From positions 32,927-96,926 of the forward strand of contig NZ_BMKU01000015.1 of NCBI RefSeq assembly GCF_014644495.1: DNA of 64,000 bases, written 5' to 3'. This DNA is from Pseudarthrobacter polychromogenes. GTDB taxonomy: Bacteria > Actinomycetota > Actinomycetes > Actinomycetales > Micrococcaceae. A program made the position numbers and the translations under genes. The notes below the pieces were generated by a model. It saw only the letters and a list, made by a program, of their open reading frames with translations, was not told where the DNA came from and did not search any database. This document shows, one piece after another, positions 45,077 through 53,815 of the stretch (position 1 is the first letter of the stretch; each line of letters opens with the position of its first letter).

Positions 45077-45786
45077 GCAACATCCGGGTCCTCGTCGTTG
45101 AGGACGAGGCCATCGCATCGGCGGCACACGCAGCCTATATCGGGCGGCTGCCGGGCTTTGAGCTGGCCGGAAGCGCGCCCGACGGCCAGTCCGCCCTTCG
45201 GCTGCTCGGTGAGCTCTCGGCGGCGGGCAACCCGGTGGAGCTGGTCCTCCTGGACATGAACCTGCCGGACCTCCACGGCCTGGACATCGCCCGGCGGATG
45301 CGGGCGGCGGGCATCCTGGCGGACATCATTGCCATCACCGCCGTCCGGGAGCTGGCCATCGTGCGGAGCGCCGTAGCCATCGGGGTGGTGCAGTACCTGA
45401 TCAAGCCGTTTACGTTCGCCACGTTCGCGGACAAGCTGGAAAGCTACCGGCAGTTCCGGCAGCAGCTCGCAGGCCCGCACGCCGGCTCCGGAAAGGCCGG
45501 AGCATCCCAAAGCGAAGTGGACCAGGCCTTCGCAAGCCTGCGGGCGCCGTCAGAGCTGCCTCTGCCCAAAGGCCTCTCCGCTTCCACGCTGGGCTCGGTG
45601 CAGGAGTTCGTCAGGCAACAAAGTGACGCCGTATCCGCCACGGAAGTCATGGACGCCCTCGGCATGTCCCGCGTCACCGCCCGCCGCTACCTCGAGTACC
45701 TGGCGGACGCCGGCACGGTCTCCAGGACTGCCCGCTACGGAACACCGGGCCGGCCGGAAAACGAATACCGCTGGAGCGGGCGCTGA
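45073..45786 (+). CDS. Response regulator, CitB/DcuR family
   Basis: A 237-residue regulator. The receiver domain (about 1-125) has acidic residues VEDEA, the phospho-acceptor Asp in LLDMNLPDL and the lysine of IKPFTF. A C-terminal helix-turn-helix domain follows (about 170-235, DALGMSRVTARRYLEYL). It starts at a GTG overlapping the sensor stop. Together with the sensor it is expected to activate dctA when a C4-dicarboxylate is present. Confidence 0.93.
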   Translation: MSNIRVLVVEDEAIASAAHAAYIGRLPGFELAGSAPDGQSALRLLGELSAAGNPVELVLLDMNLPDLHGLDIARRMRAAGILADIIAITAVRELAIVRSAVAIGVVQYLIKPFTFATFADKLESYRQFRQQLAGPHAGSGKAGASQSEVDQAFASLRAPSELPLPKGLSASTLGSVQEFVRQQSDAVSATEVMDALGMSRVTARRYLEYLADAGTVSRTARYGTPGRPENEYRWSGR

Positions 45787-45823
45787 CCCAGCTGCTGACT
45801 CCAGCCGCTGGTAGCCTCCGCTG

Positions 45824-47722
45824 CTAGTTTCCGCTGCCGCCGCGACGGAGGCTCCCGATCAGCTGGTCAATCACCCCGGCGTCCTCGATCGTGGACGGCA
45901 CCGTATACTCCTCGCCGTCGGCAATCTGCCGCAGGGTCTTGCGGAGGATCTTCCCGGAGCGGGTCTTGGGCAGGGCATCCACAACCGTCACGTGCTTGAA
46001 GTCCGCAACAGCGCCGATGTCCCGCCGGACCATCGCCACCAGGTCCTTGGCCAGGATCTCCCCGGACACCTCGACCCCGGACTTGAGCACAACGTAGCCG
46101 CTGGGCCGCTGGCCCTTCAGGGGGTCGGCCAGGCCGATCACCGCGCACTCGGCGACGGCCGGATGCTGCCCGATGACCTGTTCCATGGCGCCCGTTGACA
46201 GCCGGTGCCCGGCAACATTGATGATGTCATCGGTCCGCCCCATCACGAACACATAGCCGTCCGCGTCCCGGTAGCCGGAGTCGCCGGTGGCGTAGCACCC
46301 CTCAAAAGCCTGCAGGTAGGAGGAGATATACCGTTCGTCGTCGCCCCAGAGCGTGGCCAGGGTCCCGGGCGGCAGCGGCAACCCAAGCACGATATTCCCT
46401 TCCGTGCCGGGGGCCACTTCCACGCCCAGGCCGTCCACGATGCTGAGTCTGAATCCCGGCATGGGCACGCTGGGCGAACCTGCCTTGATGGGCAGTTCTT
46501 CCAGGCCGCGGGGATTGGCGCAGATGGCCCAGCCCGTCTCCGTCTGCCACCAGTGGTCCACCACAGGAACGCCAACCGACCGGGAGGCCCAATGGAAGGT
46601 GTCCGTGTCCAGCCGCTCCCCCGCCGTGAAGAGCGTGCGCAGGCTGGAGACGTCATAGTTCCGCAGCAGGGCTGCCTCAGGGTCGGCCTTCCGGATGGCC
46701 CGCAGCGCCGTGGGGGCGGTGAAGAGGACGTTGACTCCGTGTTCCTGGATCACGCGCCAAAACGCGCCGGCATCAGGCGTTCCAACCGGCTTGCCCTCAT
46801 AGAGGACCGTGGTGGCACCGGCAAGCAGCGGGCCATAGACGATATAGGAGTGCCCCACCACCCAGCCGACATCCGACGCGGTCCACATAACGTCCCCCGG
46901 ACCGGCGCCGTAGATGTTGTCCATGGTCCAGGCGAGCGCGACGGCGTGGCCTCCGTTGTCCCGCACCACGCCTTTGGGCGTCCCGGTGGTGCCTGAGGTG
47001 TAGAGGATGTACAGCGGGTCCGTGGCCGCGACGTCCACGGGCGCGGCAGGTTCCGCATCGGCCATTTCCGAGTCCCAGTCCTGCCAGCCATGGTCTGCCG
47101 CCGTGGCTGCGAAGCCCTCCCGGGCCCGGACGATCACGGGGAGGTCCGGCACTCCCGCCAGCTGGAGGGCTTCCGCGACGGCGGGGAGGTATTCAATCCG
47201 GCGGGTGGGCTCGATCCCCCCGGAGGCGGTGACCACCACGGCGGGGGCGGCGTCGCGGATGCGTGCCGCGAGTTCTTTCGGGGCAAACCCGCCGAAGACC
47301 ACCGAATGGACGGCTCCGAGGCGCGCTGTTGCCAGCATGGCGATGGCGGCCTCGGGAATCATCGGCATGTAGATCACGACGCGGTCCCCCTTGCCCACCC
47401 CGCGGTTGCGGAGGGCGCCGGCAAAGCGTGCCACCAGCCGGGTGAGTTCCGTGTAGGTGAAGCGCTGGCGGGTGCCGAGCATGGCGGAATCGTAGATCAG
47501 CGCGTCCTGGTCCCCCCGGCCGGCTTCCACGTGGCGGTCCAGGGCGTTGTAGGAGGTGTTGAGGACCCCGTCCGGAAACCAGGTGTAAAGCGGAGCCCGG
47601 CTTGCGTCCAGCGCCTGCCGGGGCGGGACCGACCAGGACACTCTTGCGGCTGCCTTGAGCCAAAACTCCCCGGGTTTCCCCAGGCTTGCTTCATACGTTT
47701 CCCGATAGCTGCTGGTGACCAT
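45824..47722 (-). CDS. prpE: Propionyl-CoA synthetase (PrpE-type acyl-CoA synthetase)
   Basis: Activates propionate (or acetate) to the CoA thioester. The 632-residue ANL protein has the acetyl-CoA-synthetase N-terminus SYRETYEASL, the P-loop LYTSGTTGTPKGVV, the WWQTETGW motif, GRTDDIINVAGHRL, and the acylatable lysine in RSGKILRKTL. The ATG at 47722 has GGGAAG about 8 bases upstream; the open frame reaches 47893 through the operator region, which is unlikely to be coding. It is divergent from the GntR-prpDBC operon, which supports propionate rather than acetate as substrate. Confidence 0.9.
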   Translation of the reverse strand: MVTSSYRETYEASLGKPGEFWLKAAARVSWSVPPRQALDASRAPLYTWFPDGVLNTSYNALDRHVEAGRGDQDALIYDSAMLGTRQRFTYTELTRLVARFAGALRNRGVGKGDRVVIYMPMIPEAAIAMLATARLGAVHSVVFGGFAPKELAARIRDAAPAVVVTASGGIEPTRRIEYLPAVAEALQLAGVPDLPVIVRAREGFAATAADHGWQDWDSEMADAEPAAPVDVAATDPLYILYTSGTTGTPKGVVRDNGGHAVALAWTMDNIYGAGPGDVMWTASDVGWVVGHSYIVYGPLLAGATTVLYEGKPVGTPDAGAFWRVIQEHGVNVLFTAPTALRAIRKADPEAALLRNYDVSSLRTLFTAGERLDTDTFHWASRSVGVPVVDHWWQTETGWAICANPRGLEELPIKAGSPSVPMPGFRLSIVDGLGVEVAPGTEGNIVLGLPLPPGTLATLWGDDERYISSYLQAFEGCYATGDSGYRDADGYVFVMGRTDDIINVAGHRLSTGAMEQVIGQHPAVAECAVIGLADPLKGQRPSGYVVLKSGVEVSGEILAKDLVAMVRRDIGAVADFKHVTVVDALPKTRSGKILRKTLRQIADGEEYTVPSTIEDAGVIDQLIGSLRRGGSGN

Positions 47723-47794
47723 GAAAGTGCTTCCCATCCACGACGTTGTGTAGCGGCCATGGTAGCCGGGAGTCCGACGGTGAAACAAGGGCCT

Positions 47795-47802
47795 TGTATA
47801 CA
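47795..47802. promoter_or_regulatory. Operator candidate 1, TGTATACA
   Basis: A perfect 8 bp palindrome in the prpE/GntR divergent spacer, 73 bp upstream of prpE. It matches the TGTATACA core often bound by FCD-type GntR regulators and is repeated 62 bp away. Confidence 0.6.
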
Positions 47803-47856
47803 TAAATGCGGCAAATCCGGCATTGAACAGCTCTTGGTTGGCATAATGAGGCCTTC

Positions 47857-47864
47857 TGTATACA
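47857..47864. promoter_or_regulatory. Operator candidate 2, TGTATACA
   Basis: The second identical 8 bp palindrome, 32 bp before the GntR start codon. The 62 bp spacing is close to six helical turns, so both sites lie on the same face of the DNA and could be bridged by one regulator that controls both directions. Confidence 0.6.
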
Positions 47865-47895
47865 CTGAGGGAGTCCATTACCGAAGGAGGCAACG

Positions 47896-48555
47896 ATGCG
47901 CGCCAGTGACAGGGCCTACGCCGCCCTACGCGACGACATCACCGAATGGCGCCTCCTTCCGGGCACGGTGCTTGCTGAAGTGGAACAGTCCGAACGCCTT
48001 GGCGTCTCACGCACTCCACTGCGGGAGGCGCTGAGCCGGCTTACCGCCGAAGGGCTGACGACGACGGCCGGCAGCCGCGGCGTCGTCGTCACCGACGTTT
48101 CGCTCGATGACATCGACGAACTCTTCGAGCTCCGCGAAACCCTCGAAAGCAAAGCCGCAGCGCTGGCAGCCGAACGCGCTGATCCCGGCGTTTTCCTCCA
48201 GCTCCACAAGGAGCTGCTCGAAGCCCCGGCCCTCATTGACGGCAGCGACCCCGGCCGGCACGCCTACTACGATCTTGCCGGGCGCCTCGACGCCGCCATC
48301 GATGCCGCCGTCTCCAACTCCTACCTGGCGCAGGCCATGCGCGGCCTGCGGGTGCACCTGGTGCGCGTGCGGCGCCTGGCAGCCGACGATGCGCAGCGGC
48401 TCACGGCCGCAGCAGCAGAGCACGCAGCCATCGCCGAAGCGATCGCCGCCCGCAACCCCAGGCTCGCCGAAGCCGCCACCATCCTCCACCTGCACCGAAG
48501 CCTTTCGCACGTCAAGAACACGCACACACCCCACCACAAGGAGCACCATGGTTAA
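47896..48555 (+). CDS. GntR-family regulator (FCD/FadR subfamily)
   Basis: A 219-residue regulator. The N-terminal winged helix (about 5-70) includes SERLGVSRTPLREALSRL. A C-terminal FCD ligand domain (about 75-205) has the metal/ligand residues of the family. The ATG has AAGGAGG 6 bases upstream. It overlaps prpD by 8 bp and is the first gene of the propionate operon, so it is probably a local, metabolite-responsive repressor. It replaces the PrpR type used by mycobacteria. Confidence 0.93.
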   Translation: MRASDRAYAALRDDITEWRLLPGTVLAEVEQSERLGVSRTPLREALSRLTAEGLTTTAGSRGVVVTDVSLDDIDELFELRETLESKAAALAAERADPGVFLQLHKELLEAPALIDGSDPGRHAYYDLAGRLDAAIDAAVSNSYLAQAMRGLRVHLVRVRRLAADDAQRLTAAAAEHAAIAEAIAARNPRLAEAATILHLHRSLSHVKNTHTPHHKEHHG

Positions 48556-50068
48556 GGAACACCACGTCCGGGTTTACAGGAGCGAGGAAAACCTGCCCCG
48601 CGAGGAACAGCTCGCCTACAAGATCGCCAAGGTTGCCACCGACCCCGTCGCGGTAACGCCCGAGGTGGCCGACATGGTGATCAACCGGGTCATCGACAAC
48701 GCCTCGGTGGCCATAGCCTCCTTGAACCGCGGGCCGATTGTGGCTGCCCGAGCCCAGGCCCTGGCCCACGGCCCCAGCACCGGCGGCCAGGGCGCCAAAG
48801 TCTTCGGTATCGGTGAGCGCGTATCACCGGAATGGGCCGCCTGGGCCAACGGGGTTGCCGTGCGGGAACTGGATTACCACGACACCTTCCTGGCCGCTGA
48901 CTACTCACATCCCGGCGACAACATCCCGCCGGTCCTGGCCGTTGCCCAGCACACCGGTTCCAACGGACAGGACCTCATCCGCGGCATCACCACCGGGTAC
49001 GAAATCCAGGTGAACCTGGTCAAGGCAATCTGCCTGCACAAGCACAAGATCGACCATGTGGCGCACCTTGGCCCGTCGGCAGCCGCCGGCATCGGCACTC
49101 TGCTGGGGCTGGACGTCGAGACCATCTTCCAGTCCGTCGGCCAGGCCCTGCACACCACCACAGCAACCAGGCAGTCTCGCAAGGGCGAGATCTCCACCTG
49201 GAAGGCGCACGCCCCGGCGTTCGCCGGAAAGATGGCCGTCGAGGCCGCAGACCGTGCCATGCGCGGGCAGACCTCCCCTGTGCCCATCTACGAAGGTGAA
49301 GACGGCGTCATCGCCTGGATGCTGGACGGCCCGGATGCCTCCTACATGGTGCCGCTGCCGGAGGCCGGGGAAGCAAAGCGCGCCATCCTGGACACCTACA
49401 CTAAGGAACACTCTGCCGAGTACCAGGCTCAGGCCTGGATCGACCTGGCCCGGAAACTGAACCGCGAACACCCCGAAGCCACGGACCCCGCCAACGTAAA
49501 GTCCGTGCTCATCAAAACGAGCCACCACACGCACTATGTCATTGGCTCCGGCGCCAACGATCCCCAGAAGTACTCACCCACCGCATCAAGGGAAACGCTG
49601 GACCACTCCATTCCCTACATCTTCACGGTGGCCCTGCAGGACGGCGCCTGGCACCACGTGGACTCCTACTCCCCCGAACGCGCCGGACGGCCGGACACGG
49701 TGGACCTGTGGCAGAAGGTCAGCACCGAGGAAGACCCCGAGTGGACCCGCCGCTACCACTCCCTGGACATTGCCGAGAAGGCCTTCGGCGGCTCCGTGGA
49801 GATCACCCTGGCGAACGGCACGGTCATCAAGGACAGCATCGCGGTTGCCGACGCCCACCCCCTCGGCGCCAGGCCCTTTGGCCGCGAGCAGTACATCAAC
49901 AAGTTCCGCACCCTCGCCGCCGGGCTCGTGGATGAAGCCGAGATTGAAAGGTTCCTCGCCGCCGTCGAACGCCTGCCGGAACTCGCCGCCGGTGAGCTGG
50001 ACCAGCTGAACATCACCGCCGCCCCCGGCGTTATCGACTTCGCCGCCGCACCCAAGGGACTGTTCTGA
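48548..50068 (+). CDS. prpD: 2-methylcitrate dehydratase PrpD
   Basis: Dehydrates 2-methylcitrate in the methylcitrate cycle. The 506-residue MmgE/PrpD-family protein begins at the ATG 48548, which lies within the GntR 3' end; GGAG precedes it. Conserved segments include LDYHDTFLAADYSHPGDN and SRKGEISTWKAHAP. It ends in a one-base overlap with prpB (TGATG). The hydration of methylaconitate needs an aconitase that is not in this window. Confidence 0.94.
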   Translation: MVKEHHVRVYRSEENLPREEQLAYKIAKVATDPVAVTPEVADMVINRVIDNASVAIASLNRGPIVAARAQALAHGPSTGGQGAKVFGIGERVSPEWAAWANGVAVRELDYHDTFLAADYSHPGDNIPPVLAVAQHTGSNGQDLIRGITTGYEIQVNLVKAICLHKHKIDHVAHLGPSAAAGIGTLLGLDVETIFQSVGQALHTTTATRQSRKGEISTWKAHAPAFAGKMAVEAADRAMRGQTSPVPIYEGEDGVIAWMLDGPDASYMVPLPEAGEAKRAILDTYTKEHSAEYQAQAWIDLARKLNREHPEATDPANVKSVLIKTSHHTHYVIGSGANDPQKYSPTASRETLDHSIPYIFTVALQDGAWHHVDSYSPERAGRPDTVDLWQKVSTEEDPEWTRRYHSLDIAEKAFGGSVEITLANGTVIKDSIAVADAHPLGARPFGREQYINKFRTLAAGLVDEAEIERFLAAVERLPELAAGELDQLNITAAPGVIDFAAAPKGLF

Positions 50069-50973
50069 TGCTGTATTCCAGGACCACACCGGAGCAGAAA
50101 CGGATCCGGTTCCGGGAGCTCCTGGCCTCCGGAACCATCCAGCAGTTCCCCGGCGCGTTCAACCCCCTCTCCGCCCGGTTGATCGAGGAAAAGGGCTTCG
50201 CCGGGGTTTACATCTCCGGTGCAGTGCTGGCCAACGACCTCGGGCTGCCGGACATCGGACTGACCACCCTTACGGAAGTGGCCACCCGCGCGGGCCAGAT
50301 CGCCCGCATGACGGACCTGCCCGCCATCGTGGATGCGGACACCGGCTTCGGCGAACCCATGAACGTTGCCCGCACCGTGCAGGAACTTGAGAACGCCGGC
50401 CTCGCCGGACTGCACATCGAGGACCAGTTCAACCCCAAGCGCTGCGGCCACCTCGACGGCAAGAACGTCGTGGACCTGGACACCGCCACCAAACGCATCC
50501 GCGCTGCCGCGGACGCCCGCCGTGACCCCAACTTCCTGATCATGGCCCGCACCGACATCCGTGCCACGGATGGACTGGCGGCGGCACAGGACCGGGCGAA
50601 AGCACTCGTGGACGCCGGCGCCGACGCGATTTTCCCCGAAGCGATGGCCACCCTGGACGAGTTCCAGGCCATCCGCGATGCCGTGGACGTGCCCATCCTG
50701 GCCAACATGACGGAGTTCGGAAAGAGCGACCTCTTCTCGGTGGACCAGCTGGCAGCCGTGGGCGTGAACATGGTGATTTATCCGGTCACCCTGCTCCGTA
50801 GTGCCATGGGCGCTGCTGAGCGTACGCTGGACTCGATCAAGGCTGAGGGAACGCAGGAGGCGCAGGTTGGCAGCATGCTGACCCGTGCGCGGCTGTACGA
50901 ACTCGTGGACTACGAGGCCTACAACCGTTTTGACACCGGGGTCTTCAATTTCCAGGTCCCCGGAAAGCACTAA
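50068..50973 (+). CDS. prpB: Methylisocitrate lyase PrpB
   Basis: Cleaves 2-methylisocitrate to pyruvate and succinate. The 301-residue isocitrate-lyase-superfamily protein has DADTGFGEP (metal site), the catalytic KRCGH motif (the family's KKCGH) near residue 127 and MARTD. The start shares a base with the prpD stop. The succinate produced is also a substrate class of the nearby DctA transporter. Confidence 0.95.
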   Translation: MLYSRTTPEQKRIRFRELLASGTIQQFPGAFNPLSARLIEEKGFAGVYISGAVLANDLGLPDIGLTTLTEVATRAGQIARMTDLPAIVDADTGFGEPMNVARTVQELENAGLAGLHIEDQFNPKRCGHLDGKNVVDLDTATKRIRAAADARRDPNFLIMARTDIRATDGLAAAQDRAKALVDAGADAIFPEAMATLDEFQAIRDAVDVPILANMTEFGKSDLFSVDQLAAVGVNMVIYPVTLLRSAMGAAERTLDSIKAEGTQEAQVGSMLTRARLYELVDYEAYNRFDTGVFNFQVPGKH

Positions 50974-51032
50974 AGGACCACCGCCGGCCGCGGCCGGCAT
51001 CCGAAAGGCGACAGGAACAAGGGAGTTTCAGC

Positions 51033-52172
51033 ATGGCTGAACAGGACATTAAAAAAGGTCTCGCCGGCGTCGTAGTGGACTACACGTCCGTCTCGAAGGT
51101 CAACCCGGACACCAACTCGCTGCTGTACCGCGGCTACCCGGTCCAGGAGCTCGCGGCACGGTGCAGCTTTGAGGAAGTCGCGTATCTGCTCTGGAACGGG
51201 GAGCTGCCCACCGCGGACCAGCTGTCCGAATTCACTGCGCGGGAACGCGCCGGGCGGGCCCTGGACCCGGTGGTCAAGCAGGTAATCGATGCCTTGCCCA
51301 TCAGCGCCCACCCGATGGATGTCTGCCGGACGGCAGCCTCCGTCATGGGTGCCAGGCATCCGTTGGCGGAGGACTCATCGCGGGAAGCCAACATGGCAAA
51401 GGCCGTGGACCTGTTCGCAGCGATGCCGGCCGTGGTGGCCTACGACCAGCGGCGCAGGCACGGGCAAACCGCCATTGCGCCCCGTGACGACCTGGGCTAC
51501 TCGGCCAACTTCCTGTGGATGGCCTTCGGTGAGGAACAGGTGCCGGAAGTGGTGGAGGCCTTCAACGTTTCCATGATCCTTTACGCCGAACACAGTTTTA
51601 ACGCCTCGACCTTCACGGCACGGGTCATCACCTCCACTCTTTCGGACCTGCATTCAGCGGTCACGGGAGCCATCGGGGCCCTGAAAGGCCCGCTGCATGG
51701 AGGTGCGAACGAGGCCGTTATGCATACCTTCGATGAGATCGGCATCCGGCCGGAGGAATCGCTGGAAGAAGCGGCAGCGCGCGCCAAGGCCTGGATGGAG
51801 GACGCCCTGGCCAACAAAAAGAAGGTGATGGGGTTCGGACACAGGGTATACAAGCACGGCGACTCCCGGGTGCCCACCATGAAGGCGGCCCTGGACAAGA
51901 TGATTGCGCACTATGGCAGGCCGGAACTCCTGGGCCTGTACCAGGGACTCGAGACTGCCATGGACGAGGCCAAGGCTATCAAGCCCAACCTCGACTACCC
52001 GGCAGGGCCCACCTACCACCTGATGGGCTTCGACACCGAGACGTTCACTCCCCTGTTCGTCGCCAGCCGGATCACGGGCTGGACAGCGCACATCATGGAG
52101 CAGTTGGACTCGAACTCGCTGATCCGTCCGCTGAGCGAATACGTTGGCCCGGAGGAACGGCACCTGGCGTAA
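51033..52172 (+). CDS. prpC: 2-methylcitrate synthase PrpC (citrate synthase family)
   Basis: Condenses propionyl-CoA and oxaloacetate. The 379-residue citrate-synthase-fold protein has the short length typical of PrpC/GltA2-type enzymes. Active-site regions include HGGANEAVM and GFGHRVYKHGDSR with catalytic His residues, and the C-terminal substrate-binding Arg region ARITGWTAHI-like (SRITGWTAHI). It follows prpB by 59 bp with its own ribosome-binding site. A terminator hairpin follows. Confidence 0.94.
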   Translation: MAEQDIKKGLAGVVVDYTSVSKVNPDTNSLLYRGYPVQELAARCSFEEVAYLLWNGELPTADQLSEFTARERAGRALDPVVKQVIDALPISAHPMDVCRTAASVMGARHPLAEDSSREANMAKAVDLFAAMPAVVAYDQRRRHGQTAIAPRDDLGYSANFLWMAFGEEQVPEVVEAFNVSMILYAEHSFNASTFTARVITSTLSDLHSAVTGAIGALKGPLHGGANEAVMHTFDEIGIRPEESLEEAAARAKAWMEDALANKKKVMGFGHRVYKHGDSRVPTMKAALDKMIAHYGRPELLGLYQGLETAMDEAKAIKPNLDYPAGPTYHLMGFDTETFTPLFVASRITGWTAHIMEQLDSNSLIRPLSEYVGPEERHLA

Positions 52173-52212
52173 CCCCCGCCCCTGCGGAAAGCACGACGAC
52201 GGCCTGTGAGCC

Positions 52213-52252
52213 ACGGCGGCGCGGTCACCTTCCAGGGTGGCCGCGCCGCCGT
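52213..52252. terminator. Bidirectional hairpin between prpC and the Nudix gene
   Basis: A GC-rich stem ACGGCGGCGCGG / CCGCGCCGCCGT (52213-52224 with 52241-52252) is extended by a short CACC/GGTG inner pairing. It is followed by CGTTCTTCC on the plus strand. It lies between two converging genes. Confidence 0.65.
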
Positions 52253-52286
52253 CGTTCTTCCCTCTGTGGAGTCCTGTCCTGAAGGC

Positions 52287-52766
52287 TTAGAACAGCAGGC
52301 TTTCGGAGGAGGCGACAGCCTCGTTGTCGTTGTCCATGGTCACAACGATGTTGACCTTCCCGCCTTCCAGCACCACCGGCAGCCAGTGGTCGGCATCCTG
52401 CCACATCCGCTCCACAGGCAGGGTGGCGGTATCAAACCAGGCGGGGGCGATCTCAACGCTTTCCGAGGGCTCTCCGTCCCAGCGCAGCGCTGTGAACAGC
52501 CGCGTGCGCATGTCCCACTCCGGCTTGGCAGGGAACACGAACCGGATGACCCCAGCGTCCCGAAGGTCCTCATGGCGGAGCCCGACGTCAGCTTCCTCCC
52601 GCACCTCGCGGATCGCGGCCTCCGCGTCGCTCTCGCCCGGTTCCACGTGGCCGCCGATGCCAACGATCTTTCCGCGCCCAAAGCCCGTCTTCTTCAGACC
52701 CAGCAGCACCTGGGGCACGCCGTCAACCTCGCGGAGCAGGAAACACAGGGCAACCGCGGCAGCCAT
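52287..52766 (-). CDS. Nudix hydrolase, MTH1-like (8-oxo-dGTP diphosphatase type)
   Basis: A 159-residue Nudix protein. The Nudix box is complete (GGHVEPGESD, then REVREEADV, about residues 38-60), preceded by KKTGFGRGKIVGIG as in MTH1-like oxidised-nucleotide hydrolases. It begins 2 bp after the xerD stop on the same strand, so it is the last gene of the xerD-side operon rather than part of the propionate module. Substrate is inferred. Confidence 0.9.
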   Translation of the reverse strand: MAAAVALCFLLREVDGVPQVLLGLKKTGFGRGKIVGIGGHVEPGESDAEAAIREVREEADVGLRHEDLRDAGVIRFVFPAKPEWDMRTRLFTALRWDGEPSESVEIAPAWFDTATLPVERMWQDADHWLPVVLEGGKVNIVVTMDNDNEAVASSESLLF

Positions 52767-52768
52767 GC

Positions 52769-53815
52769 TCAGCCCAGCGCCCGGGGATGCGCGGCGGCGT
52801 AGATCTCCCGCAGGGTATCGGCCGTGACCAGGGTGTACACCTGCGTGGTGGTCACCGAGGCGTGGCCCAGCAACTCCTGGACCACACGGACGTCCGCGCC
52901 GCCTTCGAGCAGGTGGGTGGCAAAGGAGTGCCGGAGGGTGTGGGGTGACACGTCCTTGGTGATGTTCGCCTTTTCGGCCGCCGCCTTCAGGATGGTCCAG
53001 GCGCTCTGCCGGCTGATCCGGCCGCCGCGGGCGTTCAGGAACAGCGCCGGGGTGCCTTTTCCCTTGGCTGCCAGCAGGGGCCGGCCCCGCACCAAATACG
53101 CTTCCAGGGCCCTGGCACCGTAGGAGCCAAGGGGCACCAGCCGTTCTTTGGAACCCTTGCCGAAGAGCCGCACGATGGCCGGGCCGGACGCCTCAGCATC
53201 CAATGAGATGTCATCAACGTCCAGGCCCACGGCTTCACTGATCCTCGCTCCGGTGGAGTACAGGAATTCCAGGAGGGCCCGGTCGCGCAGCCCCGTAGCC
53301 GTGTCCGTACCAGCCGCCTCGAGGATCCGCGTGACTTCGTCCACGCTGATGGCCTTCGGCAGCCGTTTGCCGGGCATGGGCGGGTGGACTTCGCTGGCGG
53401 GGTCCGTGGGCGTGAAGCCTTCCAAAGCCCAGAACTTGTGGAGTCCGCGGACGGCCACCACGGTCCTGGCGGCGGACCTGACGCCCAGCGTGGAACCGCC
53501 GTCGGACCCGTCAGCCAGCGCCCGGACGTATCCCGTAACGTGGTGGCGGGTGATGTCCTCCGGGCGCGTGCAGCCGGCGGCTGCCAGGTAGCGGGCATAA
53601 CGGGTGAGATCCCGCCGGTAGGCGGAGAGGGTGTTGACAGCCAGTCCCCGCTCAACGCCCATGTGCTGCAGGTAGTCGGTGATGCCGCGGTCGATGGCCG
53701 TGGGCGGGGCGGCATCCTTGACCGGCTCTGCCCGTGCTGCCTCGGCGACAGCCGGGGTTGCGTTGGCGACAGCCGGCCCTGCGGCGGCCAGCTCTGTGGA
53801 GGGGAGAGGCACCAT
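52769..53815 (-). CDS. xerD: Tyrosine recombinase XerD
   Basis: Resolves chromosome dimers at dif together with XerC. The protein has an N-terminal SAM-like core-binding domain (about 45-130) and the catalytic domain with RALLEFLYSTGARISE, the HTLRHSFATHLLEGG box and the nucleophile Tyr in TTTQVYT near the end. The frame gives 348 residues with an Ala-rich N-terminus of about 40 residues, so the true start may be further in. It is in the conserved pyrG-Nudix-xerD order, so it is not the integrase of a mobile element. Confidence 0.94.
   Translation of the reverse strand: MVPLPSTELAAAGPAVANATPAVAEAARAEPVKDAAPPTAIDRGITDYLQHMGVERGLAVNTLSAYRRDLTRYARYLAAAGCTRPEDITRHHVTGYVRALADGSDGGSTLGVRSAARTVVAVRGLHKFWALEGFTPTDPASEVHPPMPGKRLPKAISVDEVTRILEAAGTDTATGLRDRALLEFLYSTGARISEAVGLDVDDISLDAEASGPAIVRLFGKGSKERLVPLGSYGARALEAYLVRGRPLLAAKGKGTPALFLNARGGRISRQSAWTILKAAAEKANITKDVSPHTLRHSFATHLLEGGADVRVVQELLGHASVTTTQVYTLVTADTLREIYAAAHPRALG

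Noticed and set aside
52769..53815. xerD as the integrase of a genomic island with the prp and dctA genes
   Set aside because: It is a standard XerD in the conserved pyrG-Nudix-xerD order. No attachment-site duplication or tRNA lies at the insert edges.
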